From Pseudomonas sp. SDI (GTDB taxonomy: Bacteria > Pseudomonadota > Gammaproteobacteria > Pseudomonadales > Pseudomonadaceae), in NCBI RefSeq assembly GCF_003105155.1, contig NZ_QETK01000023.1, positions 28,898 through 92,897 of the forward strand: DNA of 64,000 nucleotides, given 5' to 3'. The position numbers and the translations under genes are program-made. Of this stretch, positions 34,832-43,409 are shown piece after piece. Within the stretch, counting starts at the first letter, position 1, and every line of letters begins with the position of its first letter. Below the pieces are notes generated by a model. It did not search any database and was not told the DNA's origin. It saw only the letters and a program-made list of their open reading frames with translations.

Positions 34832-36430
34832 TCATGCCTTGCCTTTCAGGCGTTGGCCGAGGGCGTCGGCCAGCTTTGCCGTCAGGCCATATACCGACAG
34901 TTGCGGGTTGGCACCGATGCTGGTGGGGAACAGCGAACCGTCGTGGATCGACAGGTTGCCCAATTGATGATGCCGGCCGAGGCTGTCGCACACCGCCTGG
35001 CGCGGGTCTTCGCCCATGGCGCAGCCGCCCATCACATGAGCGCTGCCCAGGCGGGTGCGAAACAGTTCCAGGCTCAGGCCGTCGATCAGTTGCCGCGCTT
35101 CGGCCAGGCTGCCGACGTAGCGGCCGTCGCCGTGCAGCGGCATCACCGCCTCGGCGCCGGCGGCGAACTGGATTTCGGCCATGCTCTGGAAGGCCCGGCG
35201 CACGCCGTCCCAGGCGTAGGCACTGAGCGGGTAATCGAGCACCGGCGAGCCGTCGCCGCGCAGCTCGACGCTGCCGCCGCTGCTCTGCGGGTGAAAGCCG
35301 TCGCGTTGCAGCGCGAGCATGACGTGGGTGTTGGGCAACTGCTCCATGCGCAGCGCGTTGCTGCTGCCGAAGCCGCCGAGCAGGGTGCTGGCCAGCGCCG
35401 GGTGCAGCGGTGGCACTTCCAGCTTGTAGGCCATGCGCCCGGTGACGCCGTGGCGCCACTGGAAATAGTCGGAATAGATCGACTGCGGGGCGCCGTAGAA
35501 CGGGTTGACCTGGTCCTTGAACAGCGCCGCGCTGAAATTGACCAGGTGCAGGAAGGTCCGCTTGCCGAGCCGGCCATGCGGGTCGGGGGCGTTCGAGCGC
35601 AGCAGCAGGCCGGGGCTGTTGATGCCGCCGCCGGCAAGGATGTAGTGCCGCGCCGTGACCCGGATCTTCTGCCCGCTGGGCTGCACGCAGCGTTCGTCCA
35701 TGGCCACGCAGTGCAGCGCGGCGATCTGCTCGCCGTTGTGCTCCAGGCGCTCGGCGCGGGCGAGATAGAGCAGCTCGCCGCCGTGTTCGAGGGTGGCCGG
35801 GATGCTGGTCACCAGCATCGACTGCTTGGCGTTCACCGGGCAACCCATGCCGCAGTAGCCCAGGTTCCAGCAACCGCGCACGTTGCGTGGAATCACCTGC
35901 CAGCTGTAGCCGAGCGCTTCGCAGCCGCGGCGCAGTACGTCGTTGTTGGCATTCGGCGGCATCTGCCAGGGGGCGATGCCCAGGCGCTGCTCCATGCGCT
36001 CGAACCACGGCGCGAGGTCGGCGACGCTGTGGCCTTGCACGTTGTGCACGTCGGCCCAGTGCTGCAGGGTTTGTGGCGGGGTGCGAAAGCTTGAGGTCCA
36101 GTTGATCAGCGTGGTGCCGCCCACGGCACGCCCTTGCAGGATGGTGATGGCGCCGTCCTTGCTCATGCGGCCGATGCCTTCCTGGTAGAGGCTGGCATAG
36201 GCCTGGTCTTCGAGCCCGTGGAAGTCGCTGCTGGTCTTGAGCGGGCCTTCCTCGATCAGCAGCACGCGAAAGCCGGCCTGGCTGAGCAGTTCGGCACTGG
36301 TGGCGCCACCGGCACCGCTGCCGATGATGGCGATGTCGGTTTCCAGCTGCAGGTCGGCGGTGAGTCGCGAGGCGTCGCGGGCTTTCCAGCCTCGGGCGAG
36401 GCCGTCGCGGAACAGGTCGGGTACGGGCAT
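34832..36430 (-). CDS. GMC-family FAD alcohol oxidoreductase
   Basis: A 532-residue GMC oxidoreductase. FAD binding is by GSGAGG (residues 37-42) within TDIAIIGSGAGGATSAELLS. The second GMC signature region is GGTTLINWTSSFRTP, and the C-terminus has GSAHVMGGCAMGEDP and SIHDGSLFPTSIGANPQL. Downstream genes encode a Tat lipoprotein similar to small dehydrogenase subunits and an aldehyde dehydrogenase, which points to stepwise oxidation of an alcohol to a carboxylate. Because the partner is exported, the flavoprotein may work at the membrane. Substrate unknown. Confidence 0.9.
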   Translation of the reverse strand: MPVPDLFRDGLARGWKARDASRLTADLQLETDIAIIGSGAGGATSAELLSQAGFRVLLIEEGPLKTSSDFHGLEDQAYASLYQEGIGRMSKDGAITILQGRAVGGTTLINWTSSFRTPPQTLQHWADVHNVQGHSVADLAPWFERMEQRLGIAPWQMPPNANNDVLRRGCEALGYSWQVIPRNVRGCWNLGYCGMGCPVNAKQSMLVTSIPATLEHGGELLYLARAERLEHNGEQIAALHCVAMDERCVQPSGQKIRVTARHYILAGGGINSPGLLLRSNAPDPHGRLGKRTFLHLVNFSAALFKDQVNPFYGAPQSIYSDYFQWRHGVTGRMAYKLEVPPLHPALASTLLGGFGSSNALRMEQLPNTHVMLALQRDGFHPQSSGGSVELRGDGSPVLDYPLSAYAWDGVRRAFQSMAEIQFAAGAEAVMPLHGDGRYVGSLAEARQLIDGLSLELFRTRLGSAHVMGGCAMGEDPRQAVCDSLGRHHQLGNLSIHDGSLFPTSIGANPQLSVYGLTAKLADALGQRLKGKA

Positions 36431-36456
36431 GGCATGCCTCTAGTTGTTGTGGGGGG

Positions 36457-36954
36457 TCAGATCTTCGGTGGCCCGGGGTAGCCGCAGGTAGCCCAGCTGG
36501 CAGGGGTTTCGTACCAGGCCATGAGGGTCAGTTGCAGCAGTGCGGCGTGGCCCTGGCGGAGCATGTCCAGCGCGCTGTGTTCCCAGCGCTGGAGGAAGCG
36601 CTGCACCTGGGCCGGCTCGGCGTTTTCCCAGGCGCCCCAGATGCCGGTGAGCGGGCCGCGGGTGAGCGGCAGGCTGAGCACGTCGAACAGTTGCCGGGTC
36701 AGGCCGAGCATGGCCGGCGAAAGGGCGCCCAGGTTGTGGTCGAGCTGGCGTAGGGCGGGCTCGCTGGCGGCGCCCGGGACGATGCTGGCGAGCAGCGCGC
36801 GCAGGGCCGGCAGGTCGCTGCTGCGGATTGTCTGGTAGCCGCTGGCCGGGGTGTCGGCGGAGCAGGCGACGAGGCTGGCGGTGCCGAGGAACAGGCTGGC
36901 GCCGAGGCCGAACTTGAGCAGGCTGCGACGGTGCAGGGTAGGGGCTGTTGTCAT
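36457..36954 (-). CDS. Tat-exported lipoprotein, gluconate-dehydrogenase subunit 3-like
   Basis: A 165-residue protein with a twin-arginine signal (HRRSLLKFGLGASLFLG) running into a lipobox, LVAC, with Cys31 as lipidation site. The remainder is helical (SDLPALRALLASIVPGA, then LRQLDHNLGALSPAM) and resembles subunit 3 of membrane gluconate dehydrogenases. Such subunits help export or anchor the flavin subunit, here the adjacent GMC enzyme 26 bp downstream. The start at ATG 36954 places the RR motif correctly. Confidence 0.75.
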   Translation of the reverse strand: MTTAPTLHRRSLLKFGLGASLFLGTASLVACSADTPASGYQTIRSSDLPALRALLASIVPGAASEPALRQLDHNLGALSPAMLGLTRQLFDVLSLPLTRGPLTGIWGAWENAEPAQVQRFLQRWEHSALDMLRQGHAALLQLTLMAWYETPASWATCGYPGPPKI

Positions 36955-36999
36955 TATTCTGGTCCCGGTTGTGTCGGTGCTGGCCTGTGGAAGCGGTCC

Positions 37000-37050
37000 T
37001 GTGGGAGCGGGCTCGTCCCGCGATCTGCCGCGCAGCGGCAGCAAAACCGG
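37000..37050. repeat. Single REP element
   Basis: TGTGGGAGCGGGCTCGTCCC (from 37000, continuing to CGCGATC at 37026) followed by CTGCCGC/GCGGCAG, the same composite as the left copy at 7247. It lies between the aldehyde dehydrogenase and Tat-lipoprotein genes on the same strand, so it interrupts the presumed operon. Confidence 0.7.
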
Positions 37051-37086
37051 CTCCCGCCAAGACAGTTTCTCCCACAACGGCGGTTT

Positions 37087-38520
37087 TCAGCGAATGAACA
37101 GCTTGTACACCCACTGCTGCAACGTCTTGCCGTACGGCGGATAGATCAGCCGCGCTGCGTTCAGGCGCTGCTTGGCCAGGACTGCCTTGGCCTTGCTGAA
37201 GGTCAGGAAACCCTCATGCCCGTGGTAATGGCCCATCCCCGACGGCCCGACCCCGCCAAACGGCAGGTCGTCCTGCGCCACATGCAGCAAGGTGTCGTTC
37301 AGGCACACCCCGCCCGAATGGCTCTGCTCCAGCACCCGCCGCTGCTCGGCGCGGTCATAGCCGAAGTAATACAACGCCAGCGGGCGTGGTCGTGCGTTGA
37401 TGTACGCCAGCGCCTCGTCCAGCCGGTCATAGGGCAGTACCGGCAGCAGCGGGCCGAAAATCTCGTCCTGCATCACGCGCATGTCGTCGTTCACCCCCAG
37501 CAACACCTGCGGCGCCATGCGCCGGCCCTGGCGTGGCTCGTCCGGGTAGAGCTCCAGCACCTGCGCACCCTTTGCCCGCGCGTCGGCCAGGTAGCCGTCC
37601 AGCCGCGCCAGGTGTCGCGGGTTGATGATTGCGGTGTAGTCCGGGTTGTCCCGCACCTGTGGATAAAACCGCCGCACGGTCTGCCGATAGGCTTCGACGA
37701 AGCCGTCCAGACGTTCGCGCGGCACCAGCACGTAGTCCGGCGCTACACAGGTTTGTCCGGCATTCAGGGTCTTGCCGAAGGCGATCCGCTCGGCCGCATG
37801 CGCCAGTGGCACCGTCGCCGAGACGATGGCCGGCGACTTGCCGCCCAGTTCCAGGGTGACCGGCGTCAGGTTCTGCGCCGCCGCCTGCATCACATGCCGG
37901 CCGATGCTGGTGGCGCCGGTGAACAGCAGATGATCGAACGGCAACCGCGAGAACGCCTCGCCGACGTCTGCCTCGCCAAGCAACACGCATACCAGATCGG
38001 TGGGAAATACCCGCTCCAGCAGGGCCTTGAGCAATTGTCCGGTGGCCGGGGTGCTTTCGCTGAGCTTGAGCATCACCCGGTTGCCCGCCGCCAGCGCCCC
38101 GGTCAGCGGGCCCATGGCGAGAAACAGCGGGTAGTTCCACGGCACGATCACCCCGACCACGCCCAGCGGTTGATAGATCACCCGCGCACTGGCTGGCTGG
38201 AAGGCCAGGCCGACCTTGCGCCGGCTCGGTTTCATCCACCGTGCCAGGTGCCGCTCGGCATCGCGGATGCCCTGCACGCTGGGCATCAGTTCGGCCAGCA
38301 GGGTTTCATCGGCGCTACGCCCGGAGAAGTCCTGGCTGATTGCCTCGATCAGCGCTGCCTGCTGCGCCAGCAACAGCTCGCGCAGGCTCTTGAGCCATTG
38401 CCGGCGCTGCGCTGCGGGCGGCATTGGCAGGCCGGCAAAAGCGCTACGCTGCTGTTCAAACACCGTATTGAGCCAGTCGAGGGCAACAGGCGAGGGCGGC
38501 AGGTGGGTATCGACAGTCAT
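37087..38520 (-). CDS. NAD(P)-dependent aldehyde dehydrogenase (coniferyl-aldehyde-dehydrogenase-like)
   Basis: A 477-residue class-3-like aldehyde dehydrogenase. It has VVGVIVPWNYPLFLAMGPLT (cofactor site), LELGGKSPAIV (general base Glu) and the catalytic Cys in LNAGQTCVAPDYVL. The C-terminal FGGVGPSGMGHYHGHEGF is typical of coniferyl aldehyde and fatty-aldehyde dehydrogenases. ATG 38520 gives a standard N-terminus. It is divergent from the TetR gene across 158 bp, and is the likely target of that regulator. Confidence 0.9.
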   Translation of the reverse strand: MTVDTHLPPSPVALDWLNTVFEQQRSAFAGLPMPPAAQRRQWLKSLRELLLAQQAALIEAISQDFSGRSADETLLAELMPSVQGIRDAERHLARWMKPSRRKVGLAFQPASARVIYQPLGVVGVIVPWNYPLFLAMGPLTGALAAGNRVMLKLSESTPATGQLLKALLERVFPTDLVCVLLGEADVGEAFSRLPFDHLLFTGATSIGRHVMQAAAQNLTPVTLELGGKSPAIVSATVPLAHAAERIAFGKTLNAGQTCVAPDYVLVPRERLDGFVEAYRQTVRRFYPQVRDNPDYTAIINPRHLARLDGYLADARAKGAQVLELYPDEPRQGRRMAPQVLLGVNDDMRVMQDEIFGPLLPVLPYDRLDEALAYINARPRPLALYYFGYDRAEQRRVLEQSHSGGVCLNDTLLHVAQDDLPFGGVGPSGMGHYHGHEGFLTFSKAKAVLAKQRLNAARLIYPPYGKTLQQWVYKLFIR

Positions 38521-38678
38521 GCGGGACTCCACGGCGAGCGATTTTCGCTAGAGCATATACTCTATTATCCGCCGCAGGCGACTAAATTACGGGCCTGCGG
38601 CCAGATCCAGGTTCATCCTCCGGCGGATAAACCGTAAGATGGACCCATTCATTCAAGCTCATGCTTTTGGAGCTGGTC

Positions 38679-39344
38679 ATGGCCCCGCGAATCAAGACCC
38701 GCGAGCGCATCGTGCAGAACAGCCTGGAGCTGTTCAACCTGCAGGGCGAACGCAGCGTCAGTACCAACCACATTGCCGCGCACATGGAGATTTCGCCCGG
38801 CAACCTCTACTACCATTTCGCCAACAAGCAGGAAATCATCGCTGTCCTGTTCACCCAGTACGAGGAACTGGTCGAGAGCTTCCTGCGCCCGCCGCAAGGC
38901 CGTCTGGCCACGGTCGACGACAAGCGCTTCTACCTCAAGGAACTGCTCGCGGCGATGTGGAACTACCGTTTCCTGCACCGCGACCTGGAGCACCTGCTCG
39001 ACAGCGACAAGGAGCTCGCCGCGCGCTACCGGCGCTTTTCCCAACGCTGCCTGCTGCAAGGCCAGGCGATCTACCGTGGCTTTGTCGAGGCCGATATCGT
39101 GGCGATGGACAGCGTGCAGATCGAGTCGCTGACCCTCAATGCCTGGATCGTGCTGACCTCCTGGGTGCGCTTCCTCTGCACCACCCGCGAGCAATCCACC
39201 CACCTCAGCGAAGAAGCCTTCAAGCGCGGCGTGTACCAGGTGCTGGTGCTGGAGCTCGGTTTCGTCACCGCCCAGGCGCGCCCGGCGGTGGATGCGCTGT
39301 GCGAAGAATTCTATGTGCCGTTGCAGCAGGCCCTGGAGCAATAA
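38679..39344 (+). CDS. TetR-family transcriptional regulator
   Basis: A 221-residue repressor with the TetR HTH at residues 8-55 (IKTRERIVQNSLELFNLQG, then VSTNHIAAHMEISPGNLYYH) and a C-terminal ligand domain. Start ATG 38679 (MAPRIKTRERIV) is preferred over the in-frame ATG 18 bases upstream because it fits the family N-terminus. Divergence from the aldehyde dehydrogenase suggests it regulates the aldehyde/GMC module. Confidence 0.88.
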   Translation: MAPRIKTRERIVQNSLELFNLQGERSVSTNHIAAHMEISPGNLYYHFANKQEIIAVLFTQYEELVESFLRPPQGRLATVDDKRFYLKELLAAMWNYRFLHRDLEHLLDSDKELAARYRRFSQRCLLQGQAIYRGFVEADIVAMDSVQIESLTLNAWIVLTSWVRFLCTTREQSTHLSEEAFKRGVYQVLVLELGFVTAQARPAVDALCEEFYVPLQQALEQ

Positions 39345-39392
39345 GGCCCGGCTCGGCGGCGAGTACCCCTTTCAATCGATATGGAGACTGTC

Positions 39393-40250
39393 ATGCCCCT
39401 CGCGCAACTGATTGCACCGCAGCAGCTGGCCGAACGCCTCGGCGCGCCGAAGCTGGTGATTCTCGATTGTCGTTTCGACCTGGGCGATCTCGACTACGGC
39501 CAGCGCAGCTATGCCGAAGGGCATATCGCCGGGGCGCATTTCGCCGACCTTGAGCGGGACCTGAGCGGGCCGGTGAAGCCGGGAGTGACCGGGCGCCATC
39601 CACTGCCGGGGCCGAATACGCTGATCGAGCGTCTGCGCGCCTGGGGCATCGACAACACCAGCGAGATCGTCCTCTACGACGACGGTCCCGGGGCCTTTGC
39701 CGCCCGTGCCTGGTGGCTACTGACCTGGCTGGGCAAGCGCAGCGGCGTGGCAATCCTCGACGGCGGCCTCAAGGCCTGGCACGCCGCGGGCCTGCCGCTG
39801 AGCCTCGACCCGGCGGAAAAACGCGAAGGGCATTTCACCGGCAAACCGACCCCGGACATGCAGGTCAACGCCCAGCAATTGCTGCGCTTGCTCGGCCGTC
39901 CCGAGCTGACCCTGCTCGACGCTCGCGCCCTGCCGCGCTTCCGCGGCGAGGTCGAGCCGATCGACCCGGTGGCCGGGCACATTCCTGGTGCCCAGTGCGC
40001 GGCGTTTACCGACAACCTTGATGCCGAGGGTCGGTTTTTGCCGGCTGAGCAGCTCAAGCAGCGTTTCGCGGAAAAACTCGGCGAGCGCTCGCCGGAGCAA
40101 CTGGTGGCCTATTGCGGCTCCGGCGTCACCGCCTGCCACAACCTGTTTGCCCTGAGTCTGGCCGGTTACCCGCTGGCCAAGCTGTACGCCGGCTCCTGGA
40201 GCGAGTGGATTACCAATCCGCACCATCCGTTGGCTAGCGGCGACCAGTAA
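39393..40250 (+). CDS. sseA: 3-mercaptopyruvate/thiosulfate sulfurtransferase
   Basis: A 285-residue tandem-rhodanese protein. Domain one (about 1-140) has lost its Cys. Domain two ends with the catalytic loop CGSGVTACHN, the CGSGVT form characteristic of mercaptopyruvate sulfurtransferases. ATG 39393 has GGAG at 7 bases; an in-frame ATG 12 bases earlier overlaps that site and is unlikely. The 3' end overlaps the convergent hydrolase gene by 17 bp. Confidence 0.92.
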   Translation: MPLAQLIAPQQLAERLGAPKLVILDCRFDLGDLDYGQRSYAEGHIAGAHFADLERDLSGPVKPGVTGRHPLPGPNTLIERLRAWGIDNTSEIVLYDDGPGAFAARAWWLLTWLGKRSGVAILDGGLKAWHAAGLPLSLDPAEKREGHFTGKPTPDMQVNAQQLLRLLGRPELTLLDARALPRFRGEVEPIDPVAGHIPGAQCAAFTDNLDAEGRFLPAEQLKQRFAEKLGERSPEQLVAYCGSGVTACHNLFALSLAGYPLAKLYAGSWSEWITNPHHPLASGDQ

Positions 40251-41229
40251 GCCACTGCGGAATGCGCCGTTCCAGGTAATAGCCGGGCTGGCGCAGGCTA
40301 CCGTCGACGAAGCCGACATGCCCGCCGCGACTGTGCAGCTCCAGGGTGGTCTGGGCTGCCAGCTCGTTGGCCGGCGGTAGGCTGTGGGGAAACACGAACG
40401 GGTCGTCGCTGGACTGGATGATCAGTGTCGGCGTGCGGTTCTCGCCCAGAAAGTAGCGACTCGACGAGCGCCTGTAGTAATCGTGGACATCGCTGAAGCC
40501 GTTCAATGGCGCCGTGACCCGGCCATCGAAGTCCCAGAAATTCTTCAGGTTCTCCAGCGGCCCGAGCCGAGCCAATGCCGCCAGCGCCTCGTCGTGGCCG
40601 TGGTGCTGGAAGTGCCGCTGCTTGCCTTTGACGTAGGCCAGCATCTCGCGCATGAAATGCGCCTGGTACACCCGTGAGAACCCCAGGCCAATGCGGTCGG
40701 CGCAGTGGTCCAGGCGAAACGGCACCGACACCGCCACCGCCGCCTGCAACTGACTGGCCGCGCCGGTTTCGCCGAGGTACTTGAGCAGTACATTGCCGCC
40801 CAGCGAATAGCCCACCGCATACAGTGGCGCCATCGGCCGTTGCGCGCGCAGGTGGCGGACCACCTCGGCGAGGTCTTCGCTGGCACCGGAGTGGTAGCTG
40901 CGCGGCAGCAAATTCGGCTCGCCGGAGCAGCCGCGCCAGTTCAGCGCAACGCTGGCCCAGCCGTACGCTTGCAGGGCCTGTTGCAGGCCGAGCACATAGT
41001 GCGAGCGGGAAGAGCCGGTCAGCCCATGCAGCACCAGCACCAGCGGCGCGTCGGCCTGATGCGGGCCGCTCCAGTCCAGGTCGAGAAAATCACCGTCGGC
41101 CAGCCACACGCGCTCACGCTGGTGCGCCAGGTTGGGCGACTTGCGCCACAGCGGGCCCCAGAGGGTTTGCAGGTGTGGATTGCCCAGCCCGATAGCGGGA
41201 GCGAAGGCGGCGGGGGCAGGGCTGTTCAT
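40234..41229 (-). CDS. YheT-type alpha/beta hydrolase
   Basis: A 331-residue hydrolase with HGLTGSSRSHYV (oxyanion), the nucleophile elbow GYSLGGNVLLKYLGE, a late Asp in QSSDDPFVFP and the His in HSRGGHVGFVDG. It belongs to the YheT/ABHD1-3 family, whose substrates are esters of unknown identity in bacteria. Confidence 0.88.
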   Translation of the reverse strand: MNSPAPAAFAPAIGLGNPHLQTLWGPLWRKSPNLAHQRERVWLADGDFLDLDWSGPHQADAPLVLVLHGLTGSSRSHYVLGLQQALQAYGWASVALNWRGCSGEPNLLPRSYHSGASEDLAEVVRHLRAQRPMAPLYAVGYSLGGNVLLKYLGETGAASQLQAAVAVSVPFRLDHCADRIGLGFSRVYQAHFMREMLAYVKGKQRHFQHHGHDEALAALARLGPLENLKNFWDFDGRVTAPLNGFSDVHDYYRRSSSRYFLGENRTPTLIIQSSDDPFVFPHSLPPANELAAQTTLELHSRGGHVGFVDGSLRQPGYYLERRIPQWLTGRR

Positions 41230-41307
41230 GCGTGCAGGTCTCGTGACACGTACTGCTCAGTTTATGTGCCGACGCCCGGCCGTGCCGCGCCGGGCGTCGC
41301 ACAACGG

Positions 41308-41907
41308 TCAGGCGTCGCTGCGTTGCCACAGCGCGTAATAGACCTGTCCGGCTTTCTTTTCCCGATGCAGGCGCCAGTTGCCCGGCAATTGCAGGGTAGA
41401 CGGCGCGGTTTCGCTTTCGGTGTAGATCCAGGCGTTGGCGCTGAGCCAGTTGCGCTCTTCGAGCAGGGCGCAGGTGGTGGGTAGCAGGTCCTGGTGGAAC
41501 GGTGGGTCGAGGAACACCAGGTCGAAGGTGAACTTCGGCTCGCCGTTCAGGTAGCGCTGGGCGTCGCTCTGGATCACCTGGCCACGCGGGCAGCGCAGCA
41601 GTTCGAGGTTGTCGCGCAGTGCGGCGATGGCCGCCGGGTTGCTGTCCAGGGCCACGGCATCGGCTGCGCCACGGGACAGCGCTTCGAGGAACAGCGCGCC
41701 GCTACCGGTGTAGGCGTCGAGCACCCGAGCGCCCTCGATGTGCGCGACCAGCCAGTTGAACAGCGTCTCGCGTACCCGGTCTGGCGTGGGGCGCAGGCCG
41801 GGAGCATCGGGGAAGCTCAGGCGGCGGCTGCGCCACTCACCGGCGATGATGCGCAAGTGGCCTTGGCCGTGGTGTGGCTTGGCCGGTTTGGCAGAAGGAT
41901 GGGCCAT
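41308..41907 (-). CDS. rsmD: 16S rRNA m2G966 methyltransferase
   Basis: A 199-residue SAM methyltransferase: LRIIAGEWRSRRLSFPDAPG, RPTPDRVRETLFNWL, SAM site VLDAYTGSGALFLEALSRGA and catalytic DPPF in LVFLDPPFHQDL. The start overlaps the stop of the upstream M16 gene (TAATG), so it is the last gene of the M16-M16-rsmD operon, divergent from ftsY, which is common in Pseudomonas. Confidence 0.95.
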   Translation of the reverse strand: MAHPSAKPAKPHHGQGHLRIIAGEWRSRRLSFPDAPGLRPTPDRVRETLFNWLVAHIEGARVLDAYTGSGALFLEALSRGAADAVALDSNPAAIAALRDNLELLRCPRGQVIQSDAQRYLNGEPKFTFDLVFLDPPFHQDLLPTTCALLEERNWLSANAWIYTESETAPSTLQLPGNWRLHREKKAGQVYYALWQRSDA

Positions 41908-43409
41908 TAATGCTCCGGTACACCGAGCGGCTGCTCGGTTGGGTTATCGATGGGCGGCGGCAGCGGTTTCTGCGGCACGCTCGGCCCGGCGGTGACAATG
42001 ACCAGCTTGTCGGCGGCCAGGTGTTTGTTCAGTGCCGCACGCACCTGCTCGGTGGTCAGGTTTTGCGAGTGCTGCATGTAGTCTTCCAGGTAGGTCAGCG
42101 GCAGGTTGTAGAAACCGATGGCGCCCAGTTGTCCGACGATGCTCGCGTTGCTGGCGTTGGCCAGCGGGAAGCTGCCGGCCAGCTCGCGTTTGGCGTCGTC
42201 CAGTTCCTGCTGGGTAGGGCCGGTTTTCAGGTAGTCGCGCAGGATGTCCTGGACCAGCTTGAGGGTGCCTTCGCTGAGCTCGGCACGGGTCTGCAGGTTG
42301 ATCATGAACGGCCCGCGTACGGCCATCGGGCTGAACACCGAGTATACGCCGTAGGTCAGCCCGCGTTTTTCGCGCACTTCGCTCATCAGCCGGGTGCCGA
42401 AGCTGCCGCCGCCAAGAATCTGGTTGCCCAGGTTCAGTGCCGCGTAGTCCGGGTCGGCGCGGTCGATGCCGAGCTGGGCGAGCAGCAGGTGGGTTTGCTT
42501 GGACGGGAAGTCGATGTGGTGTGCGCCGGCTTTCGGCTCGCTAGGCTGCGCCAGTTTGGCCAGCGCCGGGCCTTTCGGCAGGGCGGCGGAAACCTGCGCG
42601 GCAATCGCCTGGGCTTCGTCGCGGCTGAGGTCGCCGACCAGCGCGATCACCACGTTGCCCGCGGTGTAGGCCTTGCTGTGGAAGGCGCGCAGTTGCTCAA
42701 GGGTGATCGGCTTGATGGTCTTGGCATTGCCGTCGCTCGGGTGAGCATACGGGTGGCTGCCATAGAGCCGCTCGAACAGCTCGATGCCGGCCAGTTTGCC
42801 AGGGTTCTGCTGCTGGTACTTGAAGCCTTCGTACATCTGATTCTTGATGCGCTCCAGGGCATCGGCCGGGAAGCTTGGCTTGCCGACCACTTCGGCGAAC
42901 AGCTTGAGGGCCGGTTCGCGCTTGTCGGCGGCGCTCAGGCTGCGCAGCGAGGCCACGGCCATGTCGCGGTAGGCGCCGTTGCCGAAGTCGGCACCCAGGC
43001 CTTCGAAGCCCTGGGCGATGGCCGTGACGTCCTTGCCGGCGACACCCTCATTGAGCATGGCGTTGGTCAGGGTGGCCAGGCCGGCGGCGTCGCCGTCCTG
43101 GCTGCTGCCGGCGGCGAAGGTCAGGCGCAGGTCGAACATCGGCAGCTCGCGGGCTTCGACGAACAGCACCTTGGCGCCTTCGGCGGTGTTCCAGGCCTGG
43201 ATGTCGAGGGCACGTCGGGCCGGCGCCTTGCCGTCCAGTTCGGCCAGCGACTGGAGGGTATTGGCCGGTTTCGCCGCAGTGCTGACGGGTGCCTTGGCGG
43301 TGTCCTCGGACTGCGCCGGGTTGGCCAGGAACATGGCCAGGGCCACGACCGCAGCGAGAATGCCCAGGCCGATCAGGGTGTAGCGCGGGGTGCGGGCTTG
43401 CTCAGTCAT
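41907..43409 (-). CDS. M16-family peptidase-like protein, catalytically degenerate
   Basis: A 500-residue M16 (pitrilysin/insulinase) homologue with an N-terminal membrane anchor (YTLIGLGILAAVVALAMFLA). At the usual zinc-site position it reads GLATLTNAMLNEG, without HxxEH, while the C-terminal M16 half retains FGTRLMSEVREKRGLTYGVYS with the R/Y pair. It is the non-catalytic partner of the upstream M16 enzyme, as in heterodimeric M16B peptidases. Start ATG 43409 overlaps the upstream gene by 8 bp. Confidence 0.9.
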   Translation of the reverse strand: MTEQARTPRYTLIGLGILAAVVALAMFLANPAQSEDTAKAPVSTAAKPANTLQSLAELDGKAPARRALDIQAWNTAEGAKVLFVEARELPMFDLRLTFAAGSSQDGDAAGLATLTNAMLNEGVAGKDVTAIAQGFEGLGADFGNGAYRDMAVASLRSLSAADKREPALKLFAEVVGKPSFPADALERIKNQMYEGFKYQQQNPGKLAGIELFERLYGSHPYAHPSDGNAKTIKPITLEQLRAFHSKAYTAGNVVIALVGDLSRDEAQAIAAQVSAALPKGPALAKLAQPSEPKAGAHHIDFPSKQTHLLLAQLGIDRADPDYAALNLGNQILGGGSFGTRLMSEVREKRGLTYGVYSVFSPMAVRGPFMINLQTRAELSEGTLKLVQDILRDYLKTGPTQQELDDAKRELAGSFPLANASNASIVGQLGAIGFYNLPLTYLEDYMQHSQNLTTEQVRAALNKHLAADKLVIVTAGPSVPQKPLPPPIDNPTEQPLGVPEH

